Positions 35,493-45,965 of a stretch of 64,000 nucleotides of DNA are shown in pieces. Position 1 is the stretch's first letter. Each line of letters opens with the position of its first letter. The notes beneath the pieces are model-generated. The model saw only the letters and a list, made by a program, of their open reading frames with translations, was not told where the DNA came from and did no database searches. The stretch comes from Helichrysum umbraculigerum. Its lineage: Eukaryota > Streptophyta > Magnoliopsida > Asterales > Asteraceae. The position numbers were made by a program, and so were the translations under genes. The DNA lies in assembly GCA_949592205.1 (NCBI GenBank), contig CATIUR010000001.1, forward strand, positions 339,393,250 to 339,457,249, read 5' to 3'.

Positions 35493-37559
35493 TTAGGTGT
35501 CCGGGAAGGAGCTCCCAGGGCAAGTGATAGTGACATTATGTGCCCTGGGTTGTGGGAAAGAGTATCGCGGAGGATAGATCCTTTGGAAGTGGCAGGCCAT
35601 GGTTGAGATTAGATCTAGCGGTTCCATGGTATCCACTTTGAAGTTTTGAAGTTGTTCTGAGGCTGCTCTAGAAAGACTTAGTAATCCTTGCGTGATGTAA
35701 TCAACTGCTTTAGTGATTGGCCCATTGGGATCAATCTGCGTTGTGTTTCTTGTCTTGATCACTTCCCTACTCGGATACCTAAGTCTGAAGGAGTCCATAA
35801 ATTCTAGTAACTTCAACTTCAGATCTTCGAATTCTTCACCATGAGGATCTCCTTCGAATACAGTTGTAGCCTTGCACAAGCCTTTGATTAGCTGGTGCTG
35901 ATGCAGGGTGAAAGGAAAGCCAGAGTTTTTGAAAATATGAATCATTTTGTTGAATATCTCGCGATATCCAGCCTGGAGGATATACTCTGCTTTCTCGGCG
36001 TCTTCTGCATTCAATATCTCGTGTAATCGAGTTATTACAAAAGTGACAACATCGAGTAGAGACATATTTTTAACAATGAGGGGGTGATTACGCCTGCTTT
36101 CGTCCCTTATGATGTACCTAAGCTCCTCGATTATCAATTTAATATGATGTTCTAGAGTAGACTTGATGATAAATCGATTGCTTTCTTTTGTACGCAAGTG
36201 ATCTTTCTCAGCTAGTAAGTCAAGGAATTCCTGTAGATTCCTCATCGCCATGAAGTCAGTAGCATCTTCAATATTTCTTCTGATAGCACCCAACTTCTCC
36301 CTCTGTTTTGATGAATAAGGAAACGCAGAGCCCATGAGAACATCATACACCTTGCGGTATATTTGTCTCCGTTCTATGTAGAAGAGTAGTTCATTCGCGT
36401 TGTTCCTTTCTTTCTTGAGCTGTGATTTGAGTGCATCTGCAAATACTCTGATGCAATGCTTAAGGTAGAGCGGATCTTGGGTTCCTTTGCTAGTGAGATA
36501 GATAGTGGATGCTGCCTTAATAACCGCTATTAGCCATCTTTGATGCATAGAGTAATCATTGGTAGAATTTCTAATAGCTGCTATTATGATGTGAGGGTCA
36601 CCATCATATTTGTCTATCACGGAAATCATTTGCTCATGAGTAGAGACGATTGGGATGCAGATGATTTCTTGAGATAGTGCTTGTGAATCAGGCAGTTCTA
36701 GAGAATCAAGAAGATGAATATCCACTTTGGCAAGAGGCTTCTTTTCTTCTTTCATCTCTTCTTCCTGCTTGGCTGCTGGTTCAGAGATCTCGTCATCTGA
36801 TGTGTCTTGGCTAATAGAGACCATATATAGCTCACTATTCTCCATCGGAACACAATCGTTCTTATCGGTCTTGAATGTGATGCTTTCTCCGTGAGCGCGC
36901 AAGCTGATCGTCTGAGAGTGCACATCGATAACTGCTCTGGCGGTGTTCATAAAAGGTCTACCTAGGATTATTGGGATGTTTATATCTTCCTGAATATCCA
37001 TTACCACAAAGTCAGTTGGGAAAAAGAACTTGTCGACTTTAACCATGATGTTCGCAGCTATTCCCTTAGGATATCTAATAGATTGGTCAGCTAGCTGGAC
37101 ACTCATTTTAGTGGGTTTAAGGTCTCCTAATTCTAGTCTTTTAAATAATGAATGTGGCATTAGGTTAATACTTGCTCCTAGATCGGCCAGAGAGCGAATA
37201 TCACCAGATTGGTTGATAGAGCAGGGAAGGGTAAAACGTCCGGTGTCTCCTAGTTTTTCCGGTAGACGATTTTGAAGGATAGCTGAACATTCAGCAGTTA
37301 GCGGGACATTAGGTACTTCGGGTACCTTGTCTTTGTTTGAGATAAGTCTCCTAACATATTTAGCATACTTGAAAGCTTTGATTTCATTAGGTTGTTGCTT
37401 GAGAGGTCCTGGAAATGGTAAGCTTTCCTTTTTAGAGTTTGGAGAAGACTTTTTCTCAACTGTCTGTGTGACAGGAGATTGTTCTTTCACCGGAGAAAGA
37501 ACTGAAGGTTGGCTTGGTGCCACCTTGGAGTCTTGGTTGGTTACTTGGTTCGCTTCCAT
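35493..37559 (-). CDS. Element B protease fused to a long helical region of unknown function
   Basis: An uninterrupted 688-aa ORF from ATG 37559. Residues about 86-230 are an Athila/Tat-type aspartic protease: LADLGASINLMP near 125-135 holds the catalytic Asp, and PIILGRPFM near 196-204 is the second conserved loop. Residues 250-290 are acidic and low-complexity. Residues about 290-650 are predicted by composition to be largely helical and match no retroviral domain I know. They contain no YxDD of reverse transcriptase, no RNase H acid residues in context and no integrase HHCC or DDE pattern. Two stretches (about 366-450 and 501-590) look like diverged copies of one unit (YRKVYDVL...AFPYSSKQ against YREIFNKM...GFPFTLHQ). 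The ORF is in frame with the upstream gag, separated by one TAA at 37620. Confidence 0.75.
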   Translation of the reverse strand: MEANQVTNQDSKVAPSQPSVLSPVKEQSPVTQTVEKKSSPNSKKESLPFPGPLKQQPNEIKAFKYAKYVRRLISNKDKVPEVPNVPLTAECSAILQNRLPEKLGDTGRFTLPCSINQSGDIRSLADLGASINLMPHSLFKRLELGDLKPTKMSVQLADQSIRYPKGIAANIMVKVDKFFFPTDFVVMDIQEDINIPIILGRPFMNTARAVIDVHSQTISLRAHGESITFKTDKNDCVPMENSELYMVSISQDTSDDEISEPAAKQEEEMKEEKKPLAKVDIHLLDSLELPDSQALSQEIICIPIVSTHEQMISVIDKYDGDPHIIIAAIRNSTNDYSMHQRWLIAVIKAASTIYLTSKGTQDPLYLKHCIRVFADALKSQLKKERNNANELLFYIERRQIYRKVYDVLMGSAFPYSSKQREKLGAIRRNIEDATDFMAMRNLQEFLDLLAEKDHLRTKESNRFIIKSTLEHHIKLIIEELRYIIRDESRRNHPLIVKNMSLLDVVTFVITRLHEILNAEDAEKAEYILQAGYREIFNKMIHIFKNSGFPFTLHQHQLIKGLCKATTVFEGDPHGEEFEDLKLKLLEFMDSFRLRYPSREVIKTRNTTQIDPNGPITKAVDYITQGLLSLSRAASEQLQNFKVDTMEPLDLISTMACHFQRIYPPRYSFPQPRAHNVTITCPGSSFPDT

Positions 37560-37619
37560 AGTATGTGGGTTATGAAAGGTGCTGCTAGGCAGACTACCAT
37601 GTGGTCTAGTGTCGATACG

Positions 37620-38930
37620 TTATGCTAGTCGACCTACTTGGGTTACAAGAGTGTTTAGTAAAGTTAGTTGATCTCTTAGGAAGAGATCAACCTGGTCTTG
37701 TCTAGCCGTAATCGTTTGGATGATTTGTATGAGGGTGTCGTCTGGACTAGTAATTGGCCTAGTGGGTTCAGAAGATTGGGCCATCTCAGGTATGGTTCCG
37801 GGCAGTAATGGTGGTTGGTGGTAGGTTGGGTATTGGAATTGGTTGGGTGGTTGAATTGGTGGGTATTGGTTGGCTCGAGGAGGAGAGGTTTGAGTATAAT
37901 CAGGTGGACGTGGGTGAGTTCGGAAGTGGTCATAGTAGGCTGTTCCATCAACAGGGTTCGTAGCTTGTAGATTGGTACAGTTCCGACAGGAATGAATATG
38001 GAAGACCTGTTGAGGAGGTTTCTTCAGCTTTCCTATTTCCTCGGTTAGCTTTCTGATGTGTTCCGTCAGAGATTTGATCGCCTCAGTTTGCACAGGATTG
38101 GGAAGGGTAAGCGGTGCCGATGATGAGGAATGCTCATCAGTGTTCCAATCGTTGTGATTCATGGTCATGCTCTCTATCAGATTCCAGGCTTCGTCATTCG
38201 TGCAACGCGTGAAGTTTCCTCGAGCAGCGGCATCGAGCATTGGCTTGCGGTGCGGTGCGAGACCATTGTAAAACGTGCACAACTGAGTTGATCGTTCGAT
38301 TTGGTGGTTAGGACATCTTTTTAGCAACCTCTTAAATCTTTCCCACGCACTGTAGATTGATTCATCATGAAACTATTGGAAGTTCAAGATGTCTTTCTTT
38401 AACTTGATTCGTTTGGATGGGGGAAAGTACTTTGTTAAGAACTTATCTTCCATTTCCGCCCATGAGGAGATAGAGTTGGATTCTAATTCCTCGAACCAAG
38501 TCTGTGCGAGATGAGAAAGAGAGTAGGGGAACAGATATAAGCGGATTGTATCTTGCTCAACCCCATTTTGCTTGAAAGAGTCGGATAGGGTGAAAAATTT
38601 GTTGAGGTGGGAGTAGGGGTCATCGTTCGGTAGTCCGTTGAATTGGCAGCGATTTAGGATCAGCTGCACTATGTCGTGCTTGAGTTCGAATGATGCTCCT
38701 TCAGTCTCTGGGTAGCGTATTGGTCCTCCTCGAACTTCAATCGAGGGTTTGTTGCTATCAGCGAGAGTAATGCGTGCGGTGGTTGTAGGATTGTGGGAAG
38801 ATGAACGCTTTTCTTGCCGGATGTGTAGGATGTCGTCTTCGGGATACGGGAAAGGAAGGGTTGAAAGAATTTTTAGGGGTCTAAGAAGAGAGAACCATCC
38901 TAAAGGATCACTAGAAAGAAAGTTCATCAT
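37620..38930 (-). pseudogene. Gag of element B, interrupted by one stop codon
   Basis: From ATG 38930 (MMNFLSSDPLGW) the frame runs to 37620. An Athila-style retrotransposon gag core is visible: FELKHDIVQLI, then HLNKFFTLSDSF, LFPYSLSHLAQTWFEEL and LTKYFPPSKR. A TAG at 38373-38375 interrupts ILNFQ/FHDESIYSAWERF, where family members usually read through with a Gln or Arg. Downstream come RCPNHQIERSTQLCTFYNGL, a Pro/Gln-rich segment and a coiled-coil-like stretch. Upstream in-frame codons extend into the LTR only from a GTG and are not the likely start. Gag would form the particle that packages element RNA. Confidence 0.8.
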
Positions 38931-38959
38931 GACGCCTCTGAGTCTTACAGTTGATTCCC

Positions 38960-38978
38960 CGGCAGCGGCGCCAAAAAC
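38960..38978 (-). other. Primer-binding site of element B
   Basis: The minus strand reads TTTTTGGCGCCGCTGCCGGG a base or so after the LTR end. TGGCGCCG(C/T)TGCCGGGGA is the primer site generally assigned to tRNA-Asp in Athila and Tat clade elements. Confidence 0.8.
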
Positions 38979-38979
38979 T

Positions 38980-41383
38980 TGACGCGCCACCAGCGGTCGG
39001 TTAGGAATTAACCTGTCGTTGCACCGACTACTGGCGACGTGTCAGTGGGGTTTTAAATTTGTAAATGCTGGGGCCTAGGTTTACCAGTGCTAAAGGTGTA
39101 CAGCAGCGAGTATGACCTAGGGTCGTTCTTTAAAACCAACGGTATTGTGAAACAGAGAAATCAAGATGTCCGAATCTAGCTAGTGAAGGTTGTTTTGAAA
39201 GCAGTTGGAGTTTTGTTTTTGTCTGTTTTCTAAATTATACTACTAATTAAACTATGCAATAAAATAAAATAAAGGGATAGCAGTCAGGATATAGGGGGTG
39301 TTTGTTGTGACTTCGTTAGCCTTGCATTGGGATGATGTTTTGGTTTAAGTTATGAAAACGTCTTTCTAAAGATTTGTATTTTATTTGTCTTAAGTATTTA
39401 TGGTGTAAGCACTAGCACCCTACTGATTTATTGCTCAATCAGTATGTCACTGAGTAACTAGGCTATCATGATTCTGATTGGAGGAGGCTGCTCAACTCTC
39501 AACACTGCCTTGTTACGGAACAGTGACCCTTTTCTGGAATACGAAGATTCCTGGGCGCATGCATAGAGTAACAGACCCACTAACGGTCCGACCGTTATTA
39601 ACACCACAGTGATACTCAATTGAATAAAACATTTAGGTTTAAGACTTGGTTGGTGTTTGATTACTTTCCATCAATGGTTTTGTAGAATCCAGGGGTGATA
39701 GACAAATTTGGAATACTAGATGATTCCTCGTCTTCCTTTCTGGATTCATAAACTGAGTTTGTATTTTAGATTAGAGATCCCCCATTTATGATTTAAACCA
39801 TCCCTCACTTGTATTTAACCAATAAATCCCTAGTTTATTCACAGTGTACAATACTTGTTTAAAACAGTATTTCCACGGCTTCAAAACCAGACCATGTTAT
39901 TTGAACACAGATATTTAATCAGAAGTTTATTCACGGTGTACAATACGTATAAAGTATTTCCACAGATCCAAAACCAAAACACAGATAATTAATTACCCCC
40001 GATTATGACGTCTTATCAAAAGGTTTTAACCACGTTTATTGGTGGAAAGGCGTTAGTTGAATATGCGGTTTAAAATCATAGATGGAACGCGTAATCAAAG
40101 CACCGAGTTTTCATTTATAATATAATAGTTGGGAACATTAATCCACAACAGATTGTGCCCACGACTTTCATAGCTTCCACGTTCCGTACTCCACACATTA
40201 GTGATGTTTCCGGCGCTATACAAATGAAAGCCGTATAACGTTACTTCCGTTGTTTCATAATGACATCATCCCAATTAACGACTAACTACATCACAACAAA
40301 CACACAATATAACTACTCACTACGCATAATAACAGGTCCTAAATCTAGCATAATAACAATAGCAATCATCATTATAATAGATAAGGAAAGAAGTAACCGT
40401 TAATAAAGCGTAGATTGAATAAACGTTAGAGAGAGAGTACAAGCAGAATCTCCGCAATATCTTCGACAATATTACAAATAAGCCCCTGAACTATTACCTA
40501 CGCTATTACAAAAGTAGTCCCTCCGTTAGTCCCAGTTAAATATTAACTATGAACTAACTGATGCTAACCCTAATTCTAGAGAGAGAAAAAGAAGAGAGAG
40601 AGAGAGTAGAGAGAGAGAGAGTGTGTGAGAGAGAAAGTGAGAGTGAGGAAATGAGTGGAATGAAGAATGGTGTGTGAAAATGTGGAGGAGGTGACTCCTA
40701 TTTATAGGCAAAGTCCCAAATCAGCCGTACAAGTCGCGAAGCACCAACGTACAAGCAAACGAAGCACAAACGAGCACCAATTGGGGTAGGGAGGGCCGTA
40801 TACGGCCTTGCAGGGGCCGTATACGGTCTTACAAGGGCCGTATACGGTCTTGGTAGGGCCGTATACGGTGTCCAGGGCCGTAGACGGTCTCCGTCTGATT
40901 TCGTTCGTTGCTTAAAACGCCCGTATCTCCTTCGTTACACGTCCGTTTGACCTGATTATTTCGCCCATGATCTCGTAATTCCGTTACGCTTCTAATGGTG
41001 TTAATTTCACAGAAATTGGATGTGTATATCTCAGGCATATCCGGAATGACTTTTAACGATCTATAGAAGCCGTATCTCTTCCGTTCTTTATCCAATTTGC
41101 ATGATTCTTGATTCTCCCGTCTCGTTTTTACCTATTACATCATACCATAAGGTTAGAATATGTTTATCATAAGGTAAATGAGGGTGTGAGAATTGGTTGT
41201 TGTTTATTCTCTCTGTTTTGCTCGTTATTTGGACGTTTTTAGTGATTTTTGCAGCAACGCCTATATTTGGAGCACTTTAGTGAATTTTAGTAAATAATGA
41301 TTGTTTTGGAATGTTTTCACTAAAGATGTGCCCAAAAAGTGTGGAATATCGTACTTAAAAACATGACTTTTTGCGTCACATCA
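38980..41383 (-). repeat. 5' LTR of element B (2404 bp)
   Basis: Carries five copies of the GGGCCGTA(T/G)ACGG word (40794-40890) against three in the other LTR, which largely accounts for the 37-bp length difference. Followed on the right by the GTTTG duplication. Confidence 0.9.
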
Positions 41384-41388
41384 GTTTG

Positions 41389-42715
41389 ATAAGTTGTGTG
41401 TTCGATAAGTGGTCAAGTTTATCCAGTGTTAAGTTCGAATCGACATTCGAATAGTGTAGCGTTAAAACTTAGTAATAGTTTACTAAGACGTACCAATGTT
41501 AGCGTAGGGATCCTCTGGAGCATCCCGTGCACAAATAATGTACGCGCGTCCGCGGCCTGGTTTGTTGTTGGCATTGCGGTTGTTGTTTTTCTGATTGTTG
41601 TTGGCATTATTGAGCTGTGGACACTGATTCCGGTAGTGTCCTGGTTCGCCACACTCGAAACAGCCCGTGTTTTGTCGCCCGGGGTTGGGTTGAGCGGGTG
41701 GGTTATTTCTACATGTATTGGCTCGGTGTCCCCATTGGCTGCATTTGCCACAGATGAAGCATTCGCCCTCGTGATGCCTCTCGCATTTGTTACACTTGGG
41801 CCTCTTGCCCATGTAAGGTTTTGGTTCAGTGTTGGTGATTGTGGCGTATGCTCGGGTGTTTCCCGGGTTCCTGTTTTGTTGACCCTGACGGTCATTTCCC
41901 TCACTGTTCCATTTCCGTTTGTGTTGACCTGAATCACCATCATTAGTATGGTTGGGTTCACTTTTCCCTGAAGTCAATTTCAAGGTTCCAATCAGTATCG
42001 CGTCCTCAGTCAGGCTTTGAGCCATATCCACTGCGCTCCTAAAGGTAGTCGGTTTGGAGGACATCACCATGCCTCTGATTTGTGGGGCCAAACCCCTGTT
42101 GTAACGCTCAATGCGTTTGCTTTCTAGAGTTACCATGTGGGGCACAAGACGTGTAAGCTCCTGAAATTTTGTTGTATACCCGGAAATGTCAGCACCGACC
42201 ATCTGGATGTTCCATAGTTCGGTTTCTAGTTTCTGTTGCTCACTCTGAGAGCAAAACTCTTCCATCATCATCCTTTTCAAGGTTTCCCAGGTGATGGAGT
42301 AAGCAGTTGTACGCCCAAGAATTTGGATTTGAGCGCTCCACTAGGTCAATGCCTTTTCGGCGAGAGTACACGTGGCGTACTTCACCATGTTGTCAGTAGC
42401 GCAGTCGCTGATGTCGAGGACCGATTCCATTTTCTCGATCCTGTGGACTAGGCCGATGGCCCCTTCATTCCCGGTGAACGTGCTGGGTTTGCAAGCGAGG
42501 AAGGCTTTGTATGAACACCCTCGTTGGGTATTCGCCGGTGTTTCACTATTGACTGGGGTGGTACCACTATTATGCACCATGTTTTCACGGTTGTGGCTTG
42601 CCTCATATTGGGCAATTGCTTCAGCCACATGACGTTCAATAATTTGTTCGGTGGTTTCGACGACAGGAGGTGTTGTCTTTGGTTGGCTCCGGGTTTTCCT
42701 TTGCTTTGGTGGCAT
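41389..42715 (-). pseudogene. Gag (and protease start) of element A
   Basis: Starts at ATG 42715 with MPPKQRKTRSQPK, parallel to the gag of element E. The core follows: SYKAFLACKPSTFTGNEGAI, then YATCTLAEKALT, a TAG at 42341 where a Trp is expected, and ISGYTTKFQELTRLVPHMV. Three zinc-knuckle-like Cys/His clusters follow, including CFICGKCSQWGHRANTC and CFECGEPGHYRNQC. The first frame ends at 41483. An overlapping frame continues with a protease-like beginning (NATLFECRFELNTG) to about 41419, then stops just before the B insertion. Two lesions at least, so inactive here. Confidence 0.85.
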
Positions 42716-43148
42716 GATGACGTTCTGCGATGAAGGAAATGCAGAAGTCAATGCCAATGAAAAAGATGTGAAGAATAAAGTTTCACATAGTTTTAGTTAT
42801 CGAATATTTAAGAAGAATTGACAAGATCCCCATTACGTGTCTCACGACTATGAAATGCCCATATGTACTTAGTATAATATAATCACGTTGGCCAGGCGTC
42901 ATTATATGATGCTAAATACATACTTCTTTTCATCAATCGCTTAATACGATCAGGTTCGTATAAGATCAGAGTGAGGTTGAACGAATCGAACATAGCACGA
43001 TTCAAATAATGGATCACGCGTATCGATGAGTCGTAACGATAGTTAGATGTATGCAAACGTGTGTATGCATGTGCGTTCTAGCCAAGGCTATAGTCTAGGT
43101 CTCTAAGGTCTCTAAGTCACCTAAGAATTCTAGTTCGCTATAACCAAT

Positions 43149-43162
43149 GGCTCTGATACCAA
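43149..43162 (-). other. Primer-binding site of element A
   Basis: The minus strand reads TTGGTATCAGAGCC immediately after the LTR end GGGGGTGCGATA, the initiator-Met-tRNA type also used by D and E. Confidence 0.85.
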
Positions 43163-43164
43163 TC

Positions 43165-43276
43165 TATCGCACCCCCAAATTCGTTGATTTAGATTAGCGG
43201 AAGCATCTAGTTAAGTATGGGGGTAATGACACCAACATTGTACATGCATACATATCAGAGCATATGATTACAACAT

Positions 43277-43368
<92 letters not shown>

Positions 43369-45842
43369 GATGCCAAAGTTAATGATTTACAAAAGTTGAC
43401 GATTCACCGAATCGTATAAAGTAATTACTGTTTTACAAAAGTAGATTTCAGAAATATGACTAAGACACTTTTAGTTATACTAAAGAAATCCCATTGTCAA
43501 AAGTTGGCATCCTAAAGCTTCGAGGGTCGCCTATGTTCCATATGTGCAGGCGGTCCTTACGTGTGCTGCTAATTCCCTGAAAAACATAGTAAAAGTCAAC
43601 AACGAGGTTGAGTGAATTCACAGGTTTTATGTTTGCGAGTAAAGTTTAATCAATCAATATGTTTGTAACGTTTTGCCATAACAATTTAAGTAGAGTTCGT
43701 CAACGTGAAGTTTCGTTGGGATGTCACCCAAAAGTATCGTTCGAAAAGTTTTGTCCAAGAAGTAGGACCTATCAATGTTTGCCCAAGAAGTAGGGACTAA
43801 AACGTTTGTCCAAGAAGTAGGACCTAACAATATATGCCCAAGAAGTAGGGACTTTCTATGTGTGTTTGCCCAAGTCGTAGGGACTTTCTGTGTATGTTTG
43901 CCCAAGTCGTAGGGACTCTCTGTGTATGTTTGCCCAAGTCGTAGAGACTTTCTGTGTATGTTTGCCCAAGTCGTAGGGACTTTCTGTGTATGTTTATGAA
44001 AACGCTGTTTCATAAAAGATAGTCAGCGAAAATGTGTAGCTGGTCGTTCTCCAGCGAGTTCCAATTTAGTTTTCGTATGAAGTACCATTTCACAACCAAA
44101 AGTTGTGACAGTTTGACCGCAGTCATAAACAGTTTATGTAGTTTACATCAAACCAATTGTATAAGAGTTTGCACCTGTAGCAAAAGAGTTGACTATGTTT
44201 TCCACCCCTATTCAAAAGTAGTAAAGCAGTAAAAGTAGGGGCTGTGAACTCACCTGTTGAGTTGAGTAAAGTGCGAGTGCTAGCAAAGCCTAAAGCCCAA
44301 GTCTAATCCGAAATCTCCTAACGCCCTAAACGTATGAGATTTAATAAGCATGTGGATGTCTAAGTCGACCATCCATGCTAGTGTTTGTACAACCAAGTTA
44401 TGTCCAAAGTGTATGTTAAATGTTTACGTTTGAATTTCGTAGTTGTGAAAATGTATACGACTCGTTGGTGATAGTTTGAAATCAAAATTTCAATAATGTA
44501 AGTGTGTTTGTAATGTTTGTACAGTTCGCGTATTGTATCGTATGTAAATATTCGTTCCCAGTTAAGTTCAACACTTAGTGAAAAAGGTGTTATAAACCTT
44601 CTGTTTTTAGCGTCACTTGAGGCGTCACTCGCCTCAAGGTAGCGTCACTTAGTAAGTGTCGCTAATGATGATTAATAGTTTTATGCGTCACTTGTTGGTA
44701 GTGTCGGACAAGGTGAAAATCAAATTTAGGCGTCACTTAGGTTAGTGCCGCATGGAGTGTCGGGCTACCGACACTTAACGAAGTGCCGCAAAAAGAGGGT
44801 TTTTGGCGTCACTTAGGGAAGTGACGCAAGATTAGGGTTTTATGCGACACTTAATGCGTCACTTAAGTGTCGCTACACTGTTTTTGGGCTCTATGCGTCA
44901 CTTACAACTGTTTGTGAATCGGTTTGTAAAAACGAGTTTTAGGCTTTGATTTGGACATAATCAGTTGATAGAAACACTAAAACATGATATATTAAGTATC
45001 TTAAAAACGAAATATCAAAGAAAATAACGAAATCTAAGAGTTTTTCGGAGATGTCGGGATCTTACAAAGTTATCGCGAAGAAAATCCGAAAAGATAGAAG
45101 TGTAGCTCTCGTTGTCGTGATCGTTTTTCTCTAAACAAGCTTGGTGATTTGAGGTGTATTAATGGTAGTTTTTGGGTGATTTGTGGTGGTGGTGTAAATG
45201 ATGGTGGTGGTGGGTTTTGAAAGAGAGAAAGAGATAGAGTGTGTGTGTTTTTGGTAAAAGTGAAAATGAAATGGAATGGGTTGGGTGGGGGTTGTGGGTG
45301 CCGATTTTGGTCATCAAAAAGGAGGGGAGTTTTGTCCCAATTTTGTGATATTTAACCCGTGTTCGTTTACCCGATCGTTAAATGTTAAAATGTTTTTAAT
45401 TGGTAACTTTTTAAATACATATTCGAATATATTTTTAGTTGAGTTATTTTATAAAATTAATTTAGTTGAGTTATAAAACATTTAACTTTGTTCTATTTCA
45501 GTTTTACGTATATGCCTAGTTGCGCGGATTACGTTTTGTATGTTACGAAATACTTTGTAAATATTATCGACATAATATTTAATAAACGTTATTGTTATTT
45601 AATAATTCCATATTATCAAATAATTTTATTTACCAACAGTCGCATATTTTTGTCGCGTTTGTTCCAAATGTTTCATGCGTACTTACGACTAATTACGAAA
45701 TGTAATACCACTCGTATTAACTAGTTGGGCTTTGCTAGACTTATCTCTAAAATGTGTTGTGAATTCACTCTAAGTTAAGGAATTAGCCTAAAAATGCGTG
45801 CAAATAATGTTTATAATTATATTAAAATTGCGGGGTGTCACA
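43165..45842 (-). repeat. 5' LTR of element A (2678 bp)
   Basis: On the minus strand it runs TGTGACACCCC...GGGGGTGCGATA. It contains a GCGTCACTT/AAGTGACGC word cassette (44608-44905), AGGTGAGT (complement at 44248-44255), a 28-32-bp tandem array (43749-43993) and an (AT)n tract (43279-43366). Confidence 0.85.
43749..43993. repeat. 28-32-bp tandem array in LTR A
   Basis: Eight imperfect copies of GTTTGCCCAAG(T/A)(C/A)GTAGGGAC. The last four are nearly identical 32-mers, suggesting recent expansion. The minus-strand open frame over 43654-44013 results from this array. Confidence 0.9.
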
Positions 45843-45965
45843 TTTTAACATGATCTGAGTTTTGCACTTTGGTTTTCTCAAAAGATCAGATATTATTGAA
45901 CTGCAAAATATAAATATTACAAGTGATTTTCAGTTACAATAAATCTAATCTATTACACAATTTCA

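Larger units (their letters stand above)
30784..41383 (-). mobile_element. Element B: Athila/Tat-type gypsy retrotransposon lacking RT and integrase
   Basis: A complete 10.6-kb element. LTRs are at 30784-33150 and 38980-41383, each TGACGCGCC...GCGTCACATCA on the + strand. GTTTG flanks both sides (30779-30783 and 41384-41388). Transcription runs right to left. The primer site is TGGCGCCGCTGCCGGGGA, of the Athila/Tat kind. Gag (stop-interrupted) and a 688-aa protease-plus-unknown ORF follow, then about 2.3 kb of non-coding sequence with four CTAAGTGTGGGA motifs. There is no RT, RNase H or integrase. The LTRs differ by few substitutions and one repeat-number change, so insertion is recent. Confidence 0.9.
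29366..45842 (-). mobile_element. Element A: gypsy gag-only retrotransposon, interrupted by element B
   Basis: Oriented right to left. The 5' LTR is 43165-45842. Its PBS complement is at 43149-43162. The gag is at 42715-41483. A protease start lies near 41420, then comes element B (30784-41383). The A internal region resumes at 30783-30618 with a polypurine block, followed by a 3' LTR fragment at 30617-29366. Excluding B, the internal region is only about 1.9 kb and has no reverse transcriptase or integrase. Its LTR is clearly related to that of element E (inverted matches over about 44.3-44.6 kb against 61.0-61.3 kb). Confidence 0.85.

Noticed and set aside
38931..38990. Gag of B starting inside the LTR at 38990
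   Set aside because: That codon is GTG and the stretch crosses the primer-binding site. The first ATG at 38930 is the better start.
43654..44013. 119-codon minus-strand ORF with repeated peptide
   Set aside because: It is the translation of a 28-32-bp tandem array within LTR A.
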